Shown in pieces: positions 27,712 through 37,215 of a DNA stretch of 64,000 bases; positions within the stretch are counted from its first letter, which is position 1; every line of letters begins with the position of its first letter. The stretch is from Dialister micraerophilus DSM 19965. GTDB taxonomy: Bacteria; Bacillota; Negativicutes; Veillonellales; Dialisteraceae. A model generated the notes under the pieces. It ran no database searches. It saw nothing but the letters and a program-made list of their open reading frames with translations, and was not told the origin of the DNA. The stretch is taken from contig NZ_GL878519.1 in assembly GCF_000194985.1 (NCBI RefSeq), forward strand, positions 1,140,282 to 1,204,281. Direction: 5' to 3'. A program made the position numbers and the translations under genes.

Positions 27712-27749
27712 AAAAATAGCTTGAAGAGTTTTCTCTTCAAGCTATTTTT
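27712..27749 (+). terminator. Terminator after glnA
   Basis: AAAAATAGCTTGAAGAG (27712-27728) pairs with CTCTTCAAGCTATTTTT (27733-27749) around TTTT. Confidence 0.9.
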
Positions 27750-27755
27750 ATAAAT

Positions 27756-27783
27756 AAAAAAAGCGATATAAATCGCTTTTTTT
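27756..27783 (-). terminator. Terminator of the tRNA operon (bidirectional)
   Basis: A-rich AAAAAAAGCGAT and ATCGCTTTTTTT pair around ATAA. On the reverse strand it follows directly after the tRNA-Leu CCA end, so it ends the tRNA transcript and backs up the glnA terminator. Confidence 0.88.
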
Positions 27784-27871
27784 GGTGCCGAGGACCGGAG
27801 TCGAACCGGTACGAATCTTTCGATTCGAGGGATTTTAAGTCCCTTGCGTCTGCCAATTCCGCCACCCCGGC
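27783..27871 (-). tRNA. tRNA-Leu (anticodon TAA)
   Basis: Read on the reverse strand: acceptor GCCGGGG pairs with CCTCGGC (one G-U), the long variable arm typical of Leu is present, and the anticodon loop ACTTAAAATC carries TAA. CCA is encoded. It is the last tRNA of a four-gene operon and stops at the terminator. Confidence 0.96.
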
Positions 27872-27880
27872 ATAAATAAA

Positions 27881-27954
27881 TGGAGGCGGCACTCAGAATC
27901 GAACTGAGGATAAAGGTTTTGCAGACCTCTGCCTTACCGCTTGGCTATGCCGCC
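27881..27954 (-). tRNA. tRNA-Cys (anticodon GCA)
   Basis: Reverse-strand GGCGGCA acceptor, anticodon loop TCTGCAAA (GCA), T-arm GTTCGATTC and encoded CCA with U73 discriminator, as expected for Cys. Confidence 0.95.
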
Positions 27955-27958
27955 TCAA

Positions 27959-28033
27959 TGGAGCGGAAAACGGGACTCGAACCCGCGACCCCCACCTTGG
28001 CAAGGTGGTGCTCTACCACTGAGCTACTTCCGC
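27959..28033 (-). tRNA. tRNA-Gly (anticodon GCC)
   Basis: Reverse-strand GCGGAAG acceptor, anticodon arm ACCTTGCCAAGGT with GCC, T-arm GGTTCGAGTCC and encoded CCA. Relevant as a possible ligand of the glyQS T-box. Confidence 0.96.
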
Positions 28034-28036
28034 TAA

Positions 28037-28113
28037 TGGCGACCCGGATCAGATTTGAACTGACGATCTTCGCCGTGACAGGGCGACATGTTAGACCGCT
28101 ACACCACCGGGCC
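28037..28113 (-). tRNA. tRNA-Asp (anticodon GTC)
   Basis: Reverse-strand GGCCCGG acceptor pairs with CCGGGTC, anticodon loop CTGTCAC (GTC), discriminator G73 as typical for Asp, encoded CCA. First tRNA of the operon. Confidence 0.96.
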
Positions 28114-28126
28114 GTATTACTTTATT

Positions 28127-28155
28127 AGTATATCTATCACAGTTGCTTTTGTCAA
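28127..28155 (-). promoter_or_regulatory. Promoter of the tRNA-Asp-Gly-Cys-Leu operon
   Basis: Reverse-strand TTGACA (28150-28155), 17-base spacer, TATACT (28127-28132), with the expected start only a few bases before tRNA-Asp. Near-perfect consensus. Confidence 0.85.
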
Positions 28156-28175
28156 GGAAAGTATGCGAAAAATAT

Positions 28176-28658
28176 TTAATCTAAAGTGATTTTATAAATT
28201 TTTGCATTTATGAATTTTATTAAACTGTTTGGGCAAATAAGTATCTGTTGTCCACGATGACCGGCACTTACACTTATTTCATTATGTTTGGAAACCGATT
28301 CATCAAAATAAGTGGGAAAATCTTTTTTCATTCCGATTGGAGAGCATCCTCCTCTTTCATAACCTGTTAAAGTACGTAAATCTTTTAGATGTATCATCTC
28401 TATACTTTTGTTTCCACTTACCGATGCTGCAATTTTCATATCCAATGTTTTATTTGACGGTAAACAAAAGACAACGGGACCGGTTTTATTTCCTTTTGTA
28501 ACAATAGTTTTAAAAACCATATCGGGATTGAAACCTAATTCTTCTGCTGCATGAACTCCGGATAAATCATCCAAATCGAAATCATAAGATTTTGTTTTAT
28601 ATGGAATACCGGCTTTATCAAGTATTCTCATAACATTTGTCTTTTTTTGTTTCTTCAT
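28176..28658 (-). CDS. ybaK: Cys-tRNA(Pro)/Cys-tRNA(Cys) deacylase YbaK/EbsC family
   Basis: A 160-residue trans-editing enzyme of the YbaK family that clears Cys (and sometimes Ala) wrongly attached to tRNA-Pro. The order VFKTIVTKGNKTGPVVFCLPSN, LDMKIAASVSG and TGYERGGCSPIGMKK is diagnostic, with the conserved Lys in VFKT. It lies upstream of the tRNA operon on the same strand but has its own position beyond the tRNA promoter. GGAGGTTG is found before ATG at 28658 on the reverse strand. Confidence 0.93.
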   Translation of the reverse strand: MKKQKKTNVMRILDKAGIPYKTKSYDFDLDDLSGVHAAEELGFNPDMVFKTIVTKGNKTGPVVFCLPSNKTLDMKIAASVSGNKSIEMIHLKDLRTLTGYERGGCSPIGMKKDFPTYFDESVSKHNEISVSAGHRGQQILICPNSLIKFINAKIYKITLD

Positions 28659-28812
28659 AACAACCTCCGTATATTAGGGTATAAAGCAAATATCTTTTTG
28701 TCAATGATGATAAATGTTTATATATTTTTTATTTGAAACATTTATTTTATATATGTCGGAAAATTTATCATTTCAATTAAAAAATTTTTATTCATTTTTA
28801 ACCTTTTAAAAC

Positions 28813-28841
28813 TTGAAAAAGTTTTTGTAATGCAATACAAT
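28813..28841 (+). promoter_or_regulatory. Candidate promoter of the pyr operon
   Basis: TTGAAA (28813-28818), 17-base spacer, TACAAT (28836-28841). The leader to pyrB is only about 35 bases, so there is no room for a PyrR-type attenuator. Confidence 0.65.
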
Positions 28842-28880
28842 AGCAAAGATAACAAAAAGTAAGTATTCTGGGAGGCGGAA

Positions 28881-29846
28881 ATGATAAATAATTCATTGTA
28901 TGGGAAATCAGTCTTGGGAATGGATTCATTATCTGCAATTGAGATTGATAAAATTTTGGACATTGCTTCGAAAATGAAAAAAATTCTTATTTCCGATTAT
29001 AAGAAGACTTCATATTTACGAGGGAAATCTGTTGTTAATTTGTTTTTTGAAAATTCAACAAGAACACGAAGTTCATTTGAACTTGCCGGCAAGTATTTAG
29101 GTGCCGATGTTATTAATATTTCCAAGAGCGGTAGCTCGATGACGAAAGGTGAAAGCGTAAAAGATACGTTATTGACAATGGCGGCGATGGAAGCTGATGC
29201 TGTTGTTATTCGAGATTCGTCCGAGGGTTCCGCTTTTTTTGCGTCCGAAATAATTAATCATCATATTAAAATGCCTATAGTTATTAATGCAGGAGACGGT
29301 GCACATGAACATCCTTCGCAAACATTGTTGGAAATGCTGACTTTGAAAGAGTCCGGTGTCAGCTTTAAAGGGATGAAATTGGCCGTATTGGGAGATATAT
29401 TGCATTCAAGGGTTGCAAGAAGTGATATAAAAGGATTCATAAAAATGGGTGCAAAAGTATATCTGTATGGACCTGCAACTTTGGTACCCAAAGAATTTGA
29501 AAGTATGGGAGCTGTAGTTGCAAGCAGTATGGAAGAAGCACTTGAAGGTGCAGATGCCGTAAACGTTCTTCGTATACAATTGGAGCGTGCTGCAAGAGGA
29601 TTTTTTCCTACATTAAGAGAATATTCAAGGTTGTTCGGTTTAAATAGTGAACGTTTGAAATTGGCAAAGAAAAATTGTAAAGTTCTTCATCCGGGTCCTA
29701 TGAATAGAGGAATAGAAATAAGTTATGATGTTGCGTATAATGAAAAATCCTGGATTCAGGAAGAAGTAAGAAACGGAGTTGCCGTGAGAATGGCTTTGTT
29801 GTATTTAACTATGACGGAGGGGAATGATCTTGAAATTACTGATTAA
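28881..29846 (+). CDS. pyrB: Aspartate carbamoyltransferase catalytic subunit
   Basis: Forms N-carbamoyl-aspartate from carbamoyl phosphate and aspartate. The 321-residue protein has the carbamoyl phosphate site FFENSTRTRSSFE (about 51-63) and the HPGPMNRGIEI segment. GGGAGGCGG lies before ATG at 28881. No pyrI regulatory chain is adjacent, as in Gram-positive types. It begins the pyrB-C-carA-B-pyrK-D operon. Confidence 0.97.
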   Translation: MINNSLYGKSVLGMDSLSAIEIDKILDIASKMKKILISDYKKTSYLRGKSVVNLFFENSTRTRSSFELAGKYLGADVINISKSGSSMTKGESVKDTLLTMAAMEADAVVIRDSSEGSAFFASEIINHHIKMPIVINAGDGAHEHPSQTLLEMLTLKESGVSFKGMKLAVLGDILHSRVARSDIKGFIKMGAKVYLYGPATLVPKEFESMGAVVASSMEEALEGADAVNVLRIQLERAARGFFPTLREYSRLFGLNSERLKLAKKNCKVLHPGPMNRGIEISYDVAYNEKSWIQEEVRNGVAVRMALLYLTMTEGNDLEITD

Positions 29847-31119
29847 AAACGGAACTTTAGTAAATCCGGCAAAAGGTCAACATGAAAAGTTAGATGTATT
29901 GGTAGAAAATAATCGTATAAAAAGCATCGGGAAGAATTTAATTGATGAAGATGCAAAAATATATGATGTTAAAGGTTGTTTTGTTACTCCGGGACTTATA
30001 GATATGCATGTTCATTTAAGAGAACCGGGACAAGAAGCAAAGGAAGATATTTATACCGGTACTCAATCTGCCGCTGCCGGGGGATTTACGCAAGTAGCGA
30101 CAATGGCGAATACATCTCCGGTAATTGATAATGCCGCTCTTGTAAAAGATTTGCTTTACAGGATACAAGAAAGTGCTTGTGTAAAAGTACATGTAATAGG
30201 TGCAGTATCAAAAAATCTCGAAGGTAAACAACTTTCTGAAATAGGTGATATGGTAGAGGCCGGGGCAGTAGCATTTTCGGATGACGGAAGTTATATTGAG
30301 AATTCCGATTTTATGAGACGTGCAATGGAATATGTAAATATGTTCGGAAAAATGATTATAGATCATGCTGAAGATAAAACAATGACTGAACACGGGTATA
30401 TGAATGAAGGTAAAGTTTCATGCGAATTAGGAATAACCGGTAGACCTTCAGTTGCAGAAAATATTGCAGTTGCACGAGATGTGTTGCTTTCGGAGATGAC
30501 AGGATGTCATGTACATATAGCACATCTAAGTTCTGCAAAATCTGTAGAAATTATAAGAAAAGCAAAAGCTGAAGGACTTCCGGTAACATGTGAAGTCACA
30601 CCTCAACATTTATATTTTACAGATGAATATTTAAAGAATTTTGAATCATCATTTAAGATGGCACCTCCTATAAGGACGGATGATGACAGAAAAGCATTGA
30701 TTGAAGCAATTAAAGAAGGAATTGTTGATGCAATCATAACAGATCATGCCCCTCATACTTCTGAAGAAAAGGACGTGCCTTTTAAATGCGCACCGAACGG
30801 TATTGCAGGACTTGAAACGTCTTTAGCTTCAGTACTTACAACTTTGTATCACACAGGGGAAATTACAATTGATAAAGTAGTTGAAATAATGTCGGTTAAT
30901 CCGGCAAAACTATTGGAAATAGAAGGTGGAATACTTGAAGAAGGAGCTGATGCAGACATCACTGTAATAGATCCTGATTACAAGTGGACAGTTACGGGAA
31001 AGGATTTGTACACAAAAGCAGTATTTACTCCATATGAAGGTATTGAACTACAAGGTAAAGCAATATTGACAATTGTTGACGGTAAAGTTGTTATGGAAAA
31101 AGGAAAGGTATCTGTATGA
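29830..31119 (+). CDS. pyrC: Dihydroorotase
   Basis: A 429-residue class I metal-dependent amidohydrolase that closes carbamoyl-aspartate to dihydroorotate. Motifs DMHVHLREPG (metal HxH), the Lys/His region and DHAPHTSEEK near the C-terminal third. GGAGG at 29816-29820 sits 9 bases before TTG at 29830, better than 3 bases to ATG at 29824, so TTG is the favoured start. It overlaps the end of pyrB. Confidence 0.96.
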   Translation: MKLLIKNGTLVNPAKGQHEKLDVLVENNRIKSIGKNLIDEDAKIYDVKGCFVTPGLIDMHVHLREPGQEAKEDIYTGTQSAAAGGFTQVATMANTSPVIDNAALVKDLLYRIQESACVKVHVIGAVSKNLEGKQLSEIGDMVEAGAVAFSDDGSYIENSDFMRRAMEYVNMFGKMIIDHAEDKTMTEHGYMNEGKVSCELGITGRPSVAENIAVARDVLLSEMTGCHVHIAHLSSAKSVEIIRKAKAEGLPVTCEVTPQHLYFTDEYLKNFESSFKMAPPIRTDDDRKALIEAIKEGIVDAIITDHAPHTSEEKDVPFKCAPNGIAGLETSLASVLTTLYHTGEITIDKVVEIMSVNPAKLLEIEGGILEEGADADITVIDPDYKWTVTGKDLYTKAVFTPYEGIELQGKAILTIVDGKVVMEKGKVSV

Positions 31120-32183
31120 AAGGTTTACTTGTGCTTGAAAACGGAAAGTGTTTTGAGGGAGAACTTCTGACTGAAGAATCTGTAATGGGTGAATTGGTAT
31201 TTAATACCGGAATGACAGGATATCAAGAATGTTTTACAGATCCGTCATATGAAGGTCAAATTATTACACTTACATACCCTTTAATAGGAAATTACGGTGT
31301 GGCAGAGCATTTTAATCAATATGAAAAACCTATTGTTTCAGGTATAGTAATAGATCAATTGACAAAACAACCAAGTAATTGGGAATGTGAGAATACATTG
31401 GAAAATTTTATCAAGACCAATAATATACCTTGTATTTATAATGTAGACACACGAGCAGTAACAAAAGCTATAAGAAGCGGCGGAGCTATGAAAGCCGTAA
31501 TTGTTAAAGCGGATACTTCAAAAGAAATTATAAAAGAAATGCTTTCAAAAGATTTACATAAAAATAACGTGGAACGTGTAACAACTTCTGAAAAGTATGT
31601 TTGTGGAAAAGGTAAGTATAAAGTTGCGTTATTGGATTGCGGACTGAAGAAAAATATTTTAAAAAGACTTAATGCCTTAGATTGCGAAGTTACAGTTTAC
31701 CCTGCAAAAACAGAAGCAAAAGAAATATTAAGTACAAATCCGGACGGAATCTTTTTAAGTCCCGGACCGGGAGATCCTAAGGATGCTTATTATGTGATTG
31801 ATACAGTTAAACAATTAATAGGTAAAAAGCCTATTTTCGGAATATGTTTGGGTATTCAAGTTTTAGCACTTGCACTAGGTGCACAAACCTATAAATTACC
31901 TTTTGGGCATAGAGGTTCAAATCATCCGGTAAAAGATTTAAGAAAAGGTAAAGTTTATATAACTTCACAAAATCACGGATATGCCGTTTCATCGGAAAAT
32001 ATTCCGGACTGCATTGAAATCACACACATAAATGTAAATGATAATACCGTAGAAGGGTTCAGACACAAAACATTACCTATACAGGCAATTCAATATCATC
32101 CTGAAGCAGGCCCTGGACCCGTAGACAATTTTTATTTATTTGAAGAATTTATAAAAATGATGGAGGCTGAAAAGAATGATTGA
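31116..32183 (+). CDS. carA: Carbamoyl-phosphate synthase, small (glutaminase) subunit
   Basis: Hydrolyses glutamine and channels ammonia to CarB. The 355-residue protein has the amidotransferase nucleophile Cys in GICLGIQ and the His/Glu of QYHPEAGPGP. It starts with an ATGA overlap with pyrC and is followed by carB with an 8-base overlap, so the subunits are translationally coupled. Confidence 0.97.
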   Translation: MKGLLVLENGKCFEGELLTEESVMGELVFNTGMTGYQECFTDPSYEGQIITLTYPLIGNYGVAEHFNQYEKPIVSGIVIDQLTKQPSNWECENTLENFIKTNNIPCIYNVDTRAVTKAIRSGGAMKAVIVKADTSKEIIKEMLSKDLHKNNVERVTTSEKYVCGKGKYKVALLDCGLKKNILKRLNALDCEVTVYPAKTEAKEILSTNPDGIFLSPGPGDPKDAYYVIDTVKQLIGKKPIFGICLGIQVLALALGAQTYKLPFGHRGSNHPVKDLRKGKVYITSQNHGYAVSSENIPDCIEITHINVNDNTVEGFRHKTLPIQAIQYHPEAGPGPVDNFYLFEEFIKMMEAEKND

Positions 32184-35100
32184 TAAAAATATAAAAAAAG
32201 TATTGGTCATAGGATCCGGTCCTATTGTAATAGGGCAAGCTGCAGAATTTGATTATGCAGGATCACAAGCCTGCCAATCATTGAGAGAAGAAGGCGTAGA
32301 AGTAGTTTTGGTTAACAGTAATCCTTCAACGATTATGACGGATGTAGATTTAGCAGATAGAGTTTACATTGAACCGATTACACTACCCTTTATTACAGAA
32401 ATTATAAAAAAAGAACGTCCTGATGCGTTACTTGCAACATTGGGCGGACAAGTAGGATTAAATATGGCGGTGCAATTAGCTTCTGCAGGTGTTTTGGAAA
32501 AATACAATGTAAAACTTTTAGGATCCTCTTTACACGCTATCAAGCATGCGGAAGATAGAGAACTTTTTAAAGAGGCTATGCAAAAAATCAATCAGCCTGT
32601 ACCGGAAAGTGAAATATTTGAAGAATTGCAACCTGCAGTAGACTTTGCCGAAAAATTGGGATATCCGGTAATTATACGTCCGGCGTATACATTAGGTGGA
32701 ACAGGCGGCGGAATTGCAAGGGACAGATATGAAATGGAAGAAATTGCAAACCGCGGAATAAAATTATCTCCGATAAATCAAATTCTTGTAGAACGAAGTG
32801 TTGCAGGATGGAAAGAAATAGAATTTGAAGTCATGAGAGATAAATCCGACAATTGCATAATTGTATGTGCAATGGAAAATATAGATCCGGTTGGAGTACA
32901 CACAGGAGATTCCATAGTTGTTGCACCTACGCTTACATTGACAGATACACAATATCAGATGATGAGAAAAGCTTCATTGGATATAATCAGATATTTGGAA
33001 ATAGAAGGCGGATGCAACGTTCAATATGCGTTAGACAGTAAAACAAATAAATACTATGTAATAGAAGTAAATCCGAGAGTAAGCAGATCATCGGCACTTG
33101 CATCCAAAGCAACGGGATATCCTATAGCGAAAGTTGCAGCAAAAATTGCATTGGGAGAAACACTTGACGAAATAAGCAATTGTATAACAGGAAATACTAA
33201 AGCATGTTTCGAACCTTCATTGGATTATGTTGTTGTAAAATTCCCAAGGTGGCCCTTTGAAAAATTTACACTTGCAGATCGCTCCATAGGAACACAAATG
33301 AAAGCAACCGGTGAAGTAATGGCTATGGACAGAACTTTTGAAGGAGCAATGCTAAAAGCAGTACGTGCATTGGAAACCGGGGAAGGTTATTTGCATTTAA
33401 ACAAACTCGATAATCAATCTTTATATGACATAAAATGTTTGCTGCACAGAGTTGATGATGAACGTATTTTTGTTGTAGCCGAAGCATTACGTAGAGGTAT
33501 TGAACCTGAAGAAATCAATAGAATAACCAAAATTGATTTGTTCTTCATTCATAAATTACAAAATATAATTAAAGTAGAAAGACTTTTGATAAAAGAAGGC
33601 ATGACACAAAATTCTTTGACGGAAGCAAAACGAATTCAAATGCCTGATAAAGTAATAGCGCATTTCTGCGAAGTAAGTAAAAAAGAAGTAGAAAAATTTA
33701 GAAGAAAAAATAACATCCGTTCATCCTTCAGAATGGTAGATACCTGTGCGGCAGAATTTGAAGCACATACTCCATACTATTACTCTTCATATAGAAGTGA
33801 AGATGAAGTTGAAGCGCAAGGAAAAGACTCGGTAGTTGTATTCGGATCCGGTCCAATAAGAATAGGACAAGGTATAGAATTTGACTATTGCTCAGTTCAT
33901 GCTGCGTGGGCATTGAAGAAAGCAGGAAAGAAATCAATTGTAATAAATAACAACCCTGAGACTGTATCTACAGACTTCAATACATCTGACTCTCTTTATT
34001 TTGAACCTCTTACTGAAGAAGATGTTATGGAAATAATAGATAAAGAAAACCCCGAAGGCGTTATATGTCAATTCGGAGGTCAAACGGCAATTAATTTAGC
34101 TACACCGATGGCAAAAAGAGGTATCCGCATTATAGGTTCATCAAATGAAAGTATAGATATGGCGGAAGATCGTGAAAGATTTGACACATTGATGGGGCAA
34201 TTGAATATTCTTCGACCGAAAGGATGTTTAGTTGAAAGTATCGAAGAAGCTATAGAAAAAACAAAAGATTTGGAATATCCTTTAATTGTAAGACCGAGCT
34301 ATGTATTGGGCGGACGAGCAATGCAAATTGTTTATAATTATGCCGAATTACGACAATATTTAAAAGAAGCGGTAGTTGCATCTCATGAACATCCCGTATT
34401 AATTGATCAATATATGATAGGAAGAGAAGTTGAAATAGATGCAATATCTGACAGTATAGATGTATGTATACCGGGAATAATGGAACAAATTGAAAGATCC
34501 GGAGTACATTCAGGAGATTCCTTTGCAGTATATCCTCCACAACACTTGAATCAAAAAATTATTGATAAACTTGTTACCTATACAAAACAAATTGCATGTG
34601 CCATGAACGTAAAAGGATTGGTTAACATTCAATTTATCGTAGTTAAAGATAAAGTGTATGTAATAGAAGTAAATCCTAGAGCAAGCAGAACAGTTCCGTT
34701 TATGAGTAAAGTTACGGGAATAAATATGGTTGAATGTGCAACAAGAATTGCATTGGGAGAAACTGTTGAAAGTTTGGGACTTCCGAAAGGATTGGTTCCG
34801 GATAAAAATTATGTAGCAATAAAAGCTCCTGTATTTTCATTCTCAAAACTCGGACTTATAGAAATAAAATTGGGACCGGAAATGAAATCTACAGGAGAAG
34901 TTATGGGAATAGGGTCCACATATGAAGAGGCAATGTATAAAGCCATCGTTGCATCAAATATAATTGTAGAACCCGGAAGTAATGTGCTTATAACAGTAAG
35001 TGACAGAGATAAAGAAGAAACCGTAAATTTAGCGAAAACATTAATAAAATTGGGTTATCACATAATTTGTACCGCAGGTACAGGTAAATATTTCCAAAAA

Positions 35101-35382
35101 GCAGGCATAGATGTCGAAATAATAAAGAAAATACACGAAAAAGGTGAAAATTGTGAAAAATATCTGAAATCCGGAAAAGTTGATATGGTAATAAATACAA
35201 TATCTTACGGAAGCAGAATTGAACAAGAAGGATATGATTTAAGACGTATAGCGGTAGAATTGGCAATACCGTGCTTAACATCGCTTGATACTGCGAAAGA
35301 AGTTCTGAGAGTAATGGCTGAAAATGAAAAAGAACATATTTACAAAGTAAAATCATTGCAAGAATATATGAAGGAGCGTTGA
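32176..35382 (+). CDS. carB: Carbamoyl-phosphate synthase, large subunit
   Basis: The 1068-residue synthetase makes carbamoyl phosphate from bicarbonate, ammonia and two ATP. Two ATP-grasp halves are visible: GSGPIVIGQAAEFDYAGSQA near 12 and the repeated GSGPIRIGQGIEFDYCSVHA near 557, with the MGS-like allosteric domain at the C terminus (about 930-1068). Length is full. Its end is one base before the pyrK start. Confidence 0.98.
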   Translation: MIDKNIKKVLVIGSGPIVIGQAAEFDYAGSQACQSLREEGVEVVLVNSNPSTIMTDVDLADRVYIEPITLPFITEIIKKERPDALLATLGGQVGLNMAVQLASAGVLEKYNVKLLGSSLHAIKHAEDRELFKEAMQKINQPVPESEIFEELQPAVDFAEKLGYPVIIRPAYTLGGTGGGIARDRYEMEEIANRGIKLSPINQILVERSVAGWKEIEFEVMRDKSDNCIIVCAMENIDPVGVHTGDSIVVAPTLTLTDTQYQMMRKASLDIIRYLEIEGGCNVQYALDSKTNKYYVIEVNPRVSRSSALASKATGYPIAKVAAKIALGETLDEISNCITGNTKACFEPSLDYVVVKFPRWPFEKFTLADRSIGTQMKATGEVMAMDRTFEGAMLKAVRALETGEGYLHLNKLDNQSLYDIKCLLHRVDDERIFVVAEALRRGIEPEEINRITKIDLFFIHKLQNIIKVERLLIKEGMTQNSLTEAKRIQMPDKVIAHFCEVSKKEVEKFRRKNNIRSSFRMVDTCAAEFEAHTPYYYSSYRSEDEVEAQGKDSVVVFGSGPIRIGQGIEFDYCSVHAAWALKKAGKKSIVINNNPETVSTDFNTSDSLYFEPLTEEDVMEIIDKENPEGVICQFGGQTAINLATPMAKRGIRIIGSSNESIDMAEDRERFDTLMGQLNILRPKGCLVESIEEAIEKTKDLEYPLIVRPSYVLGGRAMQIVYNYAELRQYLKEAVVASHEHPVLIDQYMIGREVEIDAISDSIDVCIPGIMEQIERSGVHSGDSFAVYPPQHLNQKIIDKLVTYTKQIACAMNVKGLVNIQFIVVKDKVYVIEVNPRASRTVPFMSKVTGINMVECATRIALGETVESLGLPKGLVPDKNYVAIKAPVFSFSKLGLIEIKLGPEMKSTGEVMGIGSTYEEAMYKAIVASNIIVEPGSNVLITVSDRDKEETVNLAKTLIKLGYHIICTAGTGKYFQKAGIDVEIIKKIHEKGENCEKYLKSGKVDMVINTISYGSRIEQEGYDLRRIAVELAIPCLTSLDTAKEVLRVMAENEKEHIYKVKSLQEYMKER

Positions 35383-35383
35383 T

Positions 35384-36148
35384 ATGTATTCATTGTCTGA
35401 AAGCGGCTCAATTTACACTAATGATAAAATAGGTCCGGAAATTTATCGTATGCAAATTAAATTACCTTTGACTGCACAAAAGGCCCGTGCCGGACAATTT
35501 ATACATGTAAAAATTAATGATTCGTCAAGAATACTTCGTAGACCCATTTCTATATCGGGAGCATATCCTGAAAGCGGAATTGTAGAGATAATTTACAGAG
35601 TAGTAGGGCCGGGAACTGAAAACATGTCTAAAATGAAAACAGGTGATTTTTTAGATATACTTGGACCGTTGGGGAAACCTTTCGAGTTACCTGTAGAAAA
35701 CAGTATAGCCGTAGGCGGTGGAGTAGGTATAGCACCCATACTGTTTCTTTCTCGACAATCAAAAGAGAATTTATTGACGGTAGTAATAGGAGGAAGAAAC
35801 GAAGAAGAAGTTTTCTGGAAAGATTTATTTCCTGAAAAAGTAAAAAAAGTAGTAGTAACTACAGATGACGGATCATACGGTATAAAAGGTTACTCAGTTG
35901 CTGTTCTTCCGGAAATTTTAAAAGACGGAAATACAAAAAAAATGTACGTTTGCGGACCGCTGCCGATGATGAAAAAAGCTGTAGAAATAGCTGACAATTC
36001 AAATGTAGAGTGTGAAGTATCTTTGGAAAGACGTATGGGTTGCGGTACAGGTACATGTTTGGCATGTGTATGCAATAAAGTAAACGGAGGTCATGCAAAA
36101 GTTTGTTCCGACGGACCGGTGTTTAAATCATCGGAGGTTATTTTATGA
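35384..36148 (+). CDS. pyrK: Dihydroorotate dehydrogenase B, electron transfer subunit
   Basis: A 254-residue FAD/[2Fe-2S] subunit that links the type 1B dihydroorotate dehydrogenase to NAD. GGGVGIAPIL is the pyridine nucleotide region and the Fe-S cysteines lie in GCGTGTCLACVC plus the later KVCSDGPVF. It overlaps pyrD by four bases (ATGA). Its presence indicates an NAD-linked, anaerobe-compatible enzyme. Confidence 0.96.
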   Translation: MYSLSESGSIYTNDKIGPEIYRMQIKLPLTAQKARAGQFIHVKINDSSRILRRPISISGAYPESGIVEIIYRVVGPGTENMSKMKTGDFLDILGPLGKPFELPVENSIAVGGGVGIAPILFLSRQSKENLLTVVIGGRNEEEVFWKDLFPEKVKKVVVTTDDGSYGIKGYSVAVLPEILKDGNTKKMYVCGPLPMMKKAVEIADNSNVECEVSLERRMGCGTGTCLACVCNKVNGGHAKVCSDGPVFKSSEVIL

Positions 36149-37050
36149 ATTTGAATGTAAAATTTTGCGGTATTTCAATGAAATCTCCGATAGTTGCAGC
36201 ATCCGGTACTTTCGGATATGGTATTGAATATAAAGATTATTTGGACTTAAATAAATTGGGCGCAATATCTGTTAAGGGGTTATCCTTAATGCCTTCTGAA
36301 GGGAATAAAGGTGTAAGAATAGCTGAAACACCTTCAGGAATTCTGAATTGTATAGGTTTGGAAAATCCGGGAGCTGAATATTTTATAAATAAAATACTTC
36401 CGGATTTAAAAAAGTATGATGTTCCGGTTATAGCAAATATATTCGGAAAAACGAAAGAAGAATACGGGAAAGTTGCAAGAGCATTGACAGTTGAAGGTGT
36501 ATCCGCACTTGAAGTAAACATTTCCTGTCCGAATATTAAAGAAGGTGGAGTGGCATTTGGAACAAATCCCTTAAGTGCCGCAGAAATAACAAAGGAAGTA
36601 AAAAGAAATACGCATTTACCGGTAATAATGAAATTATCACCTAATGTAACGGATATAGCGGCTATAGCAAAAGCTGTAGAAAATGCCGGAGCGGATGCAA
36701 TTTCATTAATAAATACCTTATTAGGTATATCTATAGATTTAAGAACTCGCAGACCTGTTTTAGGAAATATTACAGGAGGGTTATCCGGTCCTGCGATAAA
36801 ACCGGTTGCACTTAGGATGGTATGGCAAGTAAGAAATGCTGTAAATATTCCTATATGCGGAATGGGCGGTATTATGACAGGAAAAGATGCTGCAGAATTT
36901 TTTATAGCGGGATCTGATATAGTGCAAGTGGGAACAGCAAATTTGATTAATCCCGATGCAATTATGCGTATTACCGATGAATTGAACGCATGGGGAGATT
37001 CGCAGGGAATAAAAAATATAAATGAATTGGTTAACACCTTGAATTTCTAA
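36145..37050 (+). CDS. pyrD: Dihydroorotate dehydrogenase B, catalytic subunit
   Basis: A 301-residue FMN TIM-barrel enzyme that oxidises dihydroorotate to orotate. The family loop EVNISCPNIKEGG carries the active-site Cys of type 1B, and GLSGPAIKPVALRM plus GMGGIMTGKDAAEFFIAG bind FMN phosphate. It is the last gene of the operon; pyrE and pyrF are not in the window. Confidence 0.97.
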   Translation: MNLNVKFCGISMKSPIVAASGTFGYGIEYKDYLDLNKLGAISVKGLSLMPSEGNKGVRIAETPSGILNCIGLENPGAEYFINKILPDLKKYDVPVIANIFGKTKEEYGKVARALTVEGVSALEVNISCPNIKEGGVAFGTNPLSAAEITKEVKRNTHLPVIMKLSPNVTDIAAIAKAVENAGADAISLINTLLGISIDLRTRRPVLGNITGGLSGPAIKPVALRMVWQVRNAVNIPICGMGGIMTGKDAAEFFIAGSDIVQVGTANLINPDAIMRITDELNAWGDSQGIKNINELVNTLNF

Positions 37051-37076
37051 TTTAAAAAATTTATAAAAAATTATTT

Positions 37077-37126
37077 AGCCGTGAATGTTTATTTGAATTT
37101 CAGATATAGACATTCACGGTTTTTGT
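37077..37126 (+). terminator. Terminator after the pyr operon
   Basis: CCGTGAATGT (37079-37088) pairs with ACATTCACGG (37110-37119), followed by T. Confidence 0.85.
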
Positions 37127-37145
37127 ACTTAAGTTTACAAATTAT

Positions 37146-37196
37146 AAAAATTCCCTCTAAAGTGATTTTGCATAAATACTTTAGAGGGAATTTTTT
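37146..37196. terminator. Bidirectional terminator between pyrD and the symporter gene
   Basis: AAAAATTCCCTCTAAAGT (37146-37163) pairs with ACTTTAGAGGGAATTTTT, with A and T runs on both sides; it serves the convergent symporter gene ending at 37216. Confidence 0.87.
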
Positions 37197-37215
37197 AAAT
37201 TGATTTTATTTAGTA

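Noticed and set aside
27880-28128. 82-codon forward ORF over the tRNA cluster
   Set aside because: It is antisense to three tRNA genes (Cys, Gly, Asp); such frames are common false proteins.
36237-37037. 266-codon reverse ORF antisense to pyrD
   Set aside because: It is a long shadow frame over a clear pyrD; no ribosome site or motif supports it.
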